This document shows, piece after piece, positions 6,396 to 11,694 of a DNA stretch of 11,694 nucleotides. Position 1 is the first letter of the stretch; every line of letters starts with the position of its first letter. Made by a program: the position numbers and the translations under genes. The notes beneath the pieces are model-generated. The model did not search any database. It was not told the DNA's origin and saw nothing but the letters and a program-made list of their open reading frames with translations. This DNA is from Oscillospiraceae bacterium (GTDB taxonomy: Bacteria; Bacillota_A; Clostridia; Oscillospirales; WRJC01): positions 1 to 11,694 of the forward strand of contig WQXD01000088.1 in assembly GCA_009785015.1 (NCBI GenBank), read 5' to 3'.

Positions 6396-7945
6396 AAAAT
6401 CAGATTGAAATCAAACGAGGCCCACAAAATACCTTTTATCTCGTTCAGCTGGCCCGCGGTCATATAGAGCGCGTCCGAGATTATCATATATCCGGTTTCC
6501 GTGCTGTGGACCGGCGAATCGTTTCTGTATATGGTCAAAAGCGCGTCTTCGAGCTGCGCCGTATAACCCAATATCCTCAAAACCGGCCCCAACGGCACGC
6601 ACAGCTCGCCGTTTATAAATTCCGGAGCCCCGCCGTCCCATCTCGGCGTATATTTGTTTGCGGCAAACCGCACCCGCACATCATTTGTCAGCTCTATTTT
6701 CACTTCGGCCCACAATACGGATCTCTGGATGGAGAGCAGTTCCCCCGCGCTGATAAATAGTTTTCCCTCGCTTACAAACGGCTTTTTCAGTTCATACGCT
6801 TCGCCTCTGTACAAAAAGCCTGCGCTGTCGCTGGCGTACCCCGATATCCTCGCGATATCCTCTATGCCAAAATACAGTTCCCCCGAAACAAATATCGGAT
6901 TTTCGGTCAAATTTACCGAATGGCGGTTCAACGACAATTTGACGTTTTTCGCGCTCAAGTAACGTACCTGGGCCGTTTGGCTCTGATCCGGCTTGGGTGT
7001 TTCTTCCGGAATTTCCGGCCTCTCGGGCCTCTCCGGCAGCTCCGGTACGATTTTTTCCGGTATGATCTCGGAAAAATAGCTTATCACGGCGTCGGCATAG
7101 GCCTGCGCCAATTTATCCAGAAATTTATCGTCTGAGAGTTTGGCGCGGTCGGCGTCGTTTGTATGGAAACCGTTTTCGATCAAAACGGCGGGGACGTTAT
7201 GCTCCCGTATCACGACATAGCAGGCGGCTTCGGCTTTGCGTTTTTGTATGCCGAGTTTGTCTATGGCGGAAAGTATCTTGCCGGCGAAATTCAAGCTTTG
7301 TTTTTCGTATGAGTACTTTGTATAATAGTTTTTCATCCAGTCGTGGGAATTGGACATGTAGAAAGCGTCCGCTCCGCTGACCGAGGTTTTTATCGGCGTG
7401 CCCGTGGCGTTGGAATGCAGTGAGATCATCAAAAAATTGTCCCTCACCGCCGCGTGGTTTTCATATTCGAAAACCTTTTTGAGATCCGGGTGTATTTTGC
7501 GCTCAAAATCGTAATCGAAGGGATAATTCATGTAAATCGCGGCGTTTTCCTCGGGGTCTTTTATTATGGCCTGCATGACGCCGATGAGCCTGTCTATTTC
7601 GCCGGCTTCGCCGCGCCGGATATTTTTCACCGCCTGAAGCGCCCATATGTTGACTTTCGCGGCGCGGACATAAACCGAGACGTTTTTTTCATCGGGGCGC
7701 GTCATCTGCACTGTGGCCCCGTTTTTTTCGAGTACGGCCTTTATCTTCAGCGCGAGCGCCAGCATGGCCTTTCCTTCGTCGTAATCCGCGTATACGTTCG
7801 AATTGCCGACCCCGTGCCCGGCGTCGAGAATTATCGTTTTTCCCTGGAGCTCCCCCTCTGCCGCTTTTGCGAAAACCGCCGGGCTTACGGCGAGAGCCAG
7901 CGTCAGAAGGGCCGCGGCGATGAAGCTCATCGTCTTTTTTTTCAT
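6392..7945 (-). CDS. Secreted N-acetylmuramoyl-L-alanine amidase (Amidase_3) with duplicated C-terminal domain
   Basis: This encodes a 517-residue exported wall hydrolase that should cleave the amide bond between N-acetylmuramic acid and the stem-peptide L-alanine. A signal peptide (KKK, then a hydrophobic stretch to about 20, AxA-type cleavage near 26-29) leads to an Amidase_3 domain at about 35-293. The likely zinc ligands are His44 (DAGHG), Glu57 (DEGKA) and His177 (SLHSNA), with catalytic Glu257 (IENGF). The Glu57-to-His177 distance is about 60 residues longer than I expect, so there is an insertion around 95-165. A Pro/Glu-rich linker (295-320) leads to two related copies (about 336-420 and 423-517) resembling copper-amine-oxidase N-type stalk domains, probably for wall attachment or protein contact. 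CCTCCTT at 7956-7962 (AAGGAGG on the coding strand) fixes the start. It lies 38 nt behind the glycyl radical enzyme gene; the functional link is unclear. Confidence 0.93.
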   Translation of the reverse strand: MKKKTMSFIAAALLTLALAVSPAVFAKAAEGELQGKTIILDAGHGVGNSNVYADYDEGKAMLALALKIKAVLEKNGATVQMTRPDEKNVSVYVRAAKVNIWALQAVKNIRRGEAGEIDRLIGVMQAIIKDPEENAAIYMNYPFDYDFERKIHPDLKKVFEYENHAAVRDNFLMISLHSNATGTPIKTSVSGADAFYMSNSHDWMKNYYTKYSYEKQSLNFAGKILSAIDKLGIQKRKAEAACYVVIREHNVPAVLIENGFHTNDADRAKLSDDKFLDKLAQAYADAVISYFSEIIPEKIVPELPERPERPEIPEETPKPDQSQTAQVRYLSAKNVKLSLNRHSVNLTENPIFVSGELYFGIEDIARISGYASDSAGFLYRGEAYELKKPFVSEGKLFISAGELLSIQRSVLWAEVKIELTNDVRVRFAANKYTPRWDGGAPEFINGELCVPLGPVLRILGYTAQLEDALLTIYRNDSPVHSTETGYMIISDALYMTAGQLNEIKGILWASFDFNLIF

Positions 7946-7983
7946 TGGAATAAATCCTCCTTGAATGTTTTTTCACATTTTTT

Positions 7984-10110
7984 TTAGTATTCGGTTCTCT
8001 CCAATATGTCCTTTTGCACCGGAGCCGAAAGCTGGGTGTAATACGCGGAAAATCCCGACACGCGCACCACGAGGTTTTTATACTCTTCGGGGTTTTTTGA
8101 GGCCTCTTGCAATTTTTCCTTCGAGACGCAGTTTATCTGGACCTCCTGTCCGCCGCGTTCAAAGTACACTTTGAACAGCGAGGCGATTTTTTTTCTCGTC
8201 TGATCGCCCCCTATCTCGTCGGTGAATTTTATATTCAAGACGGTTCCGCACGCCGCCTTGGTGAAATCGGGCTTGGAACACGACAGCAGCACCGAAGTCA
8301 GGCCGTTTTTGTCCATGCCGCGCGAGGGCGAAGAGGCGTCGCTCAGCGGCTCTCCCCTGCCCCGCCCGTCGGGCGTGGCCGCAACTTCCGCCCCCGCGGG
8401 TATGTTCGCCACATTTGAGGCTATGGCCACATATACCCCGCCGCCGTCAAAGGTCTTGTATCTGGAATATATGTCGTAATGCGCATCCACGAACCATTTC
8501 GCGTATTTGTCGGCGTCGGGATCGTCGTTGCCGTATTTGGGCGCCCTTTTGAGATAATTTCTGATATCTGCGGCGCCCTCGAAATTCGCCGCGAGCGCGT
8601 CGCGGAGCCCTTCGAGCGTTATTATCCTGTCCTTGTACACCGCCCCTTCGATCGCCGCCAGCGAATCGGAAACCGTCCCTATGCCCATGCAGCAGGGCGA
8701 GTGCGCGCTTTTGTACAGCGCGCCGCCGTCGCGTATATCGAGCCCGCGGCCGATACAGTCGCGGCAGTAGCAAGACAGATACGGCTGCGAGTACATGGTT
8801 TTGTCATACCGGCTCGCCTCGTTGTTGAATACCGCCATATATTCGGCGAGCCCGTGTTCCATTTGGAGCTTTAACGCGCTCAAAAATTTTTCCATCGTGT
8901 CGAAAGCAGAAGCCTCTCCGGTTTTTGGTCCCGCGGCAAGGCCGGTCATGGTGTTCTTCCCGTTGTTTAAAGCCAGGTCTATATACACGGGCGAATTGAA
9001 GCGCCCGTCGGACCAGGGGGGCTGGCTGCCGGTGATGAAGTTTTCTATGCAGCCCACCATGCAGTAATTGCGGCAGTCCTCTGTTTTGTAACCGTAGCGC
9101 GAAAGCGCCGCCACGTTCACCTCGTCGTTCATCAGCGCGGGATAGCCGATTCCGGTGGCGATCACCTTCAGGCACTCGTCCAAAAATTCGTCCGGGTTTT
9201 CGGCGCTTATCCTCGCTGAGAGGTTGGGGCCGGGCACCCGGCAGTTTTTTACCGCTTCCAAAATGATGTAGCTGAGCTCGTTTACCGCGTCTTTGCCTTT
9301 TCGCGTGACTCCCCCTATGGCGATATTCACCACGTCGTCGCCGCCCTGATAGACGCTGGTTTCATGTATCTTGTACAGCGTGCACTCAACAAGCTCGAGG
9401 GCGCGTTCTTTTGAGATTTTGTCTTTTTTGTAGAACGGGTAAAGATAAAAGTCCAACCGGCCCAATGCCATCGCGTAGCGCCCCTCATACAAAAAGCTGA
9501 GGTGGATAAACCACACGAGCTGCAGCGCCTCCCGGAAGCTTTCGGGTTTTCCGAGCGCTATTTTATCGCAAATATCAGCGATTATATGCAGCTCTTCGCC
9601 GCTTTTTTCGAGCGCTTTTTGGCGGGCGGCGGCCCCGTAACCTTTTATCATTTCCGAAAAGCCGGTCATAGCAGTCAGCGCGGCGTTTAAAAATACCTGT
9701 TTTTTGGGGTTGTTTTTATAGCGGCTTATCGATTTTTGTATTTTTCCGATCATTCCGCCCACGCCGAGTTTAAGGGGGGTCTCGTAATCCGGGGCGAAAT
9801 GATCCGCATTGGTCCAGAAGCTGTTTTTGCCGTAACTGCCGGCTATTTGCGCCGCCTTGTTTCGCTCCTCCGGCGTATAGGAATCGGAAAATTTTCCGTA
9901 TATGGAGCCCGCGATCAGATCATTTTCATAGATATATTTTTCATGCGAAACAAACAGCTCTGCCGTGGCCTTGGCCTTCGCCGTGAGGGGATCGTCATTG
10001 TAATTTTTTTTATACCCCTCGCTCATAAGGCAGTCGCATATATTGGGAAGTCCCCGCCTGCGGGATTTCATCTGTTCAAATTCATTTTTTAACAGCTGCA
10101 GATTTTCCAT
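7984..10110 (-). CDS. Glycyl radical enzyme, PFL-like family, GCxE (eliminase-type) subgroup
   Basis: This 708-residue cytosolic enzyme carries both hallmarks of the family. The C-terminal radical loop is VVRVSGFSAY (681-690), with Gly686 as the radical site. The active-site loop VGCIEN (352-357) has Cys354 as thiyl and Glu356 as base. A single Cys followed by x-Glu is the pattern of radical dehydratases, lyases and some decarboxylases (glycerol dehydratase, choline TMA-lyase, hydroxyphenylacetate decarboxylase), not the Cys-Cys pair of true pyruvate formate-lyase. It is shorter than typical members (about 760-850). It also has unusual cysteines: C346 and C350 before the thiyl, CxCxxC at 447-452, and C473-C474. 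The substrate is not identifiable. The start is the ATG at 10110 behind a modest GTGGGGA. The gene follows a Gfo/Idh dehydrogenase by 15 nt. The radical-SAM activase it needs is absent from the window. It is probably active only under anoxia. Confidence 0.93.
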   Translation of the reverse strand: MENLQLLKNEFEQMKSRRRGLPNICDCLMSEGYKKNYNDDPLTAKAKATAELFVSHEKYIYENDLIAGSIYGKFSDSYTPEERNKAAQIAGSYGKNSFWTNADHFAPDYETPLKLGVGGMIGKIQKSISRYKNNPKKQVFLNAALTAMTGFSEMIKGYGAAARQKALEKSGEELHIIADICDKIALGKPESFREALQLVWFIHLSFLYEGRYAMALGRLDFYLYPFYKKDKISKERALELVECTLYKIHETSVYQGGDDVVNIAIGGVTRKGKDAVNELSYIILEAVKNCRVPGPNLSARISAENPDEFLDECLKVIATGIGYPALMNDEVNVAALSRYGYKTEDCRNYCMVGCIENFITGSQPPWSDGRFNSPVYIDLALNNGKNTMTGLAAGPKTGEASAFDTMEKFLSALKLQMEHGLAEYMAVFNNEASRYDKTMYSQPYLSCYCRDCIGRGLDIRDGGALYKSAHSPCCMGIGTVSDSLAAIEGAVYKDRIITLEGLRDALAANFEGAADIRNYLKRAPKYGNDDPDADKYAKWFVDAHYDIYSRYKTFDGGGVYVAIASNVANIPAGAEVAATPDGRGRGEPLSDASSPSRGMDKNGLTSVLLSCSKPDFTKAACGTVLNIKFTDEIGGDQTRKKIASLFKVYFERGGQEVQINCVSKEKLQEASKNPEEYKNLVVRVSGFSAYYTQLSAPVQKDILERTEY

Positions 10111-10125
10111 AAAATTTCCCCACTC

Positions 10126-11400
10126 TCATTCGGTGAAAAATTCATCCAGGCGAACCGCGCGGTCTTCGCGCATCGATATATTCGCAGCTATGCCGATGCC
10201 GACCGACATCGCGCCTTCCTTAAGCCCGGCCAGCTGTCCCAGCGGATCGCTTTCCATGCCGCGAAACAGCGCGTTTCGGAGCATGCCGTCCGAGCCGCCG
10301 TGGCCGCTGTTTTTGATATCCCTCGTCAAAGAGGGCAGCTGCAGCATTGTCTTTGTCATGTGGTTTGAGGGTATGCTGTAGCACACCTCCTCGCCGAAGC
10401 GGTTGTATATTTTTATAACGCTTTTTGCCGCCCCCGCGTAAAACCCGGAGCCGAACAGGCATTTCAATTCGAGCCGCCCGCCGCCGCCGTTGAGCACCAA
10501 GTTCAGGCCCTCGTAGGGCGAATGCGCGGTGAGCGAATACGCCGCCGAAACGCCGTTTTTGTATCTGATGGACAGGCTCAGCGTGTCTTCGATGTCTATT
10601 TCGTCCGAAAACACGCACTTGTCGCGCAGGTACCCGTCGGCGCTTTCGCAGTCCGTGTATATTTTTTTATTGAAGTCATCCGCGTTTATGTCCCAGTAGA
10701 AATTGCATTCCCGCCCCCGAGCGCAGCTGCGGCAATTCACCCCGTCTGCCTTCTGATTCGTGCCGTAGAAGCGCCTTGAACCGAAGGCGTTCACCTTGTT
10801 TGGCTCGCTTTCCAAAAACCAATTGAGCAAATCGAAATGATGCGAGGCTTTGTGGATCAGAAGAGAACCGGAATTTTTGCGCTCGCGGTGCCAGCGGCGG
10901 AAGTAGTCCGCTCCGTGCGAGGTGTCCAGCATCCATTCATAATGCGCGCTGTATATGTCGCCTATCGCCCCCTCTGTCAGCAGCTCCTTGACGCGCATGA
11001 ATACCGGCATGAAGCGGCAGTTGAATATGACGCTCACTTTTTTTTGGGTTTTTTTGGCGGCGGCGTATATCGCATTCAGCTTTTTTTCGTCTGTGGTCAG
11101 GGGTTTTTCGCTTATCACGTCGCAGCCCGCTTCGAGCGCGCCGATTATATATCCGTCGTGGGCGGCGTCCACCGTGGTCACAATGGCGACGTCCGGCTCT
11201 GCCGCGGACAGCATATGGTTCCAGTCGCCGAAAACCGGCACCTCATACGCCGCCATTTCCGAAGCCGTCTTCGCGCGCAGCCCGTTTATATCGTAAATGC
11301 CGCAAAGCTTCACGCAGTCCGTGTACAGCTCCGTAAGCGGCTTCACATATGAGGAAAATCCCCTGCCCCCGGAACCCGCGAGAACATATTTTTTCACCAT
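10126..11400 (-). CDS. Gfo/Idh/MocA family oxidoreductase with internal cysteine cluster
   Basis: This 424-residue NAD(P)-dependent dehydrogenase-like protein has a Rossmann loop AGSGGRG (8-14), VTTVDAAHDGYIIGALEAG (74-92), SEKPLTTD (97-104, Lys99) and NCRFMPVF (127-134). The catalytic-domain segment HKASHHFDLLNWFL (183-196) has His187 and His188. Between about 223 and 262 it carries CxxCx5C plus two further cysteines (C223, C226, C232, C251, C262), which may bind zinc. GHGGSDGML (367-375) near the C-terminus is shared with a longer branch of the family. It is clearly different from the 391-residue paralogue on the left of the window, so the two are unlikely to be a recent duplication. GGGGAG (11410-11415 on this strand) lies 9 nt before the ATG. 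It is 24 nt behind the nitroreductase and 15 nt ahead of the glycyl radical enzyme, so it probably acts in the same pathway as the latter. Confidence 0.92.
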   Translation of the reverse strand: MVKKYVLAGSGGRGFSSYVKPLTELYTDCVKLCGIYDINGLRAKTASEMAAYEVPVFGDWNHMLSAAEPDVAIVTTVDAAHDGYIIGALEAGCDVISEKPLTTDEKKLNAIYAAAKKTQKKVSVIFNCRFMPVFMRVKELLTEGAIGDIYSAHYEWMLDTSHGADYFRRWHRERKNSGSLLIHKASHHFDLLNWFLESEPNKVNAFGSRRFYGTNQKADGVNCRSCARGRECNFYWDINADDFNKKIYTDCESADGYLRDKCVFSDEIDIEDTLSLSIRYKNGVSAAYSLTAHSPYEGLNLVLNGGGGRLELKCLFGSGFYAGAAKSVIKIYNRFGEEVCYSIPSNHMTKTMLQLPSLTRDIKNSGHGGSDGMLRNALFRGMESDPLGQLAGLKEGAMSVGIGIAANISMREDRAVRLDEFFTE

Positions 11401-11424
11401 GGCTTCAATCTCCCCTTTTTGTCT

Positions 11425-11694
11425 TTATTTCACATACGTCACTTTTGCGCTGTCGGGTTCATGCGGCTCCTTGCCGCTTTTCGCCAAACCCACCAAAACC
11501 GCAATGCCGAAATCATACCCTTCCGGAAACTGCATGCGCTTTTTGAATTCGCCGCCGCGGACTCCCGAAAGCGGTATGCCGGCCATGCCGCAGATGACGC
11601 TCCCCAGCCCGAGCGAATGGGCGGCCAGCGAGACGTTCTGGCTCAGTATCCCGCAGTCCATCAAAGAATAATGCGCGGTGTCCGTGGCCACCAT
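11425..11694 (-). CDS. Nitroreductase family protein, C-terminal part (cut by window edge)
   Basis: These are the last 89 or so codons of a nitroreductase-like FMN enzyme; the rest lies beyond the right edge. The segment DCGILSQNVSLAAHSLGLGS (start about 13) is the conserved helix that packs at the dimer interface, and FPEGYDFGIAVLVGLAKSGK (about 56-75) is the typical late beta-strand and lysine-rich turn, ending KVTYVK. Family members are usually 170-200 residues, so roughly half is seen. The Met encoded at the very edge is probably internal, not the true start. Such enzymes transfer electrons from NAD(P)H to nitro compounds, quinones or other acceptors through FMN. The next gene, a Gfo/Idh dehydrogenase, begins 24 nt downstream on the same strand, suggesting a shared transcript that also includes the glycyl radical enzyme. 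Confidence 0.88.
   Translation of the reverse strand: MVATDTAHYSLMDCGILSQNVSLAAHSLGLGSVICGMAGIPLSGVRGGEFKKRMQFPEGYDFGIAVLVGLAKSGKEPHEPDSAKVTYVK

Noticed and set aside
7454..7987. Open frame of 177 codons antisense to the amidase start
   Set aside because: It overlaps the signal peptide and zinc-site coding sequence of a clear gene and shows no domain of its own.
11033..11056. Two poly-T runs in the second dehydrogenase gene as a slippery or phase-variable tract
   Set aside because: They are Lys codons (AAA) on the coding strand in an intact frame; runs of about 7-9 are common in this window and no alternative frame looks functional.

Overview
The window looks like a chromosomal segment of an anaerobic, Gram-positive (Clostridia-like) bacterium. 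The signs are strong AAGGAGG-type ribosome sites, coding DNA of intermediate GC beside AT-rich gaps, a secreted N-acetylmuramoyl-L-alanine amidase whose tail resembles stalk domains of Firmicutes wall enzymes, and an oxygen-sensitive glycyl radical enzyme. Taxonomy is inference: there is no rRNA, and the LFSC lipobox would also fit other phyla. I see no insertion sequence, integrase, tRNA, CRISPR array or phage gene.

Layout. Left arm, + strand: the last codons of a truncated gene (1-68), a perfect 15-nt palindrome (67-81), a small lipoprotein (138-584), a sensory-rhodopsin-transducer (ASRT) family protein (640-1011), a Gfo/Idh/MocA dehydrogenase (1076-2251), and a 33-codon TTG-started membrane protein (2292-2393). 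Centre: two housekeeping genes read outward from a shared 81-nt AT-rich promoter region, mnmG (2400-4295, -) and uvrB (4377-6395, +). Right arm, all - strand in transcription order: the 3' end of a nitroreductase (11425-11694), a second and different Gfo/Idh/MocA dehydrogenase (10126-11400), a glycyl radical enzyme (7984-10110), and a zinc amidase (6392-7945). Gaps of 24, 15 and 38 nt suggest one transcript; its promoter lies beyond the right edge.

How the genes may work together. mnmG (tRNA wobble-uridine modification) and uvrB (nucleotide excision repair) are core genes; their neighbours on both sides look accessory. On the left, an ASRT-type putative ligand-binding protein sits beside a sugar- or polyol-type NAD(P) dehydrogenase, with no rhodopsin in view. 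On the right, a glycyl radical enzyme with the GCxE active-site signature (radical elimination or decarboxylation type, not classical pyruvate formate-lyase) is 15 nt behind a Gfo/Idh dehydrogenase. This suggests an anaerobic oxidation-plus-radical-elimination route for an unidentified polyol or sugar derivative. The required radical-SAM activase is not in the window. The most novel candidates are this GRE/dehydrogenase pair, the rhodopsin-free ASRT gene and the tiny membrane protein.
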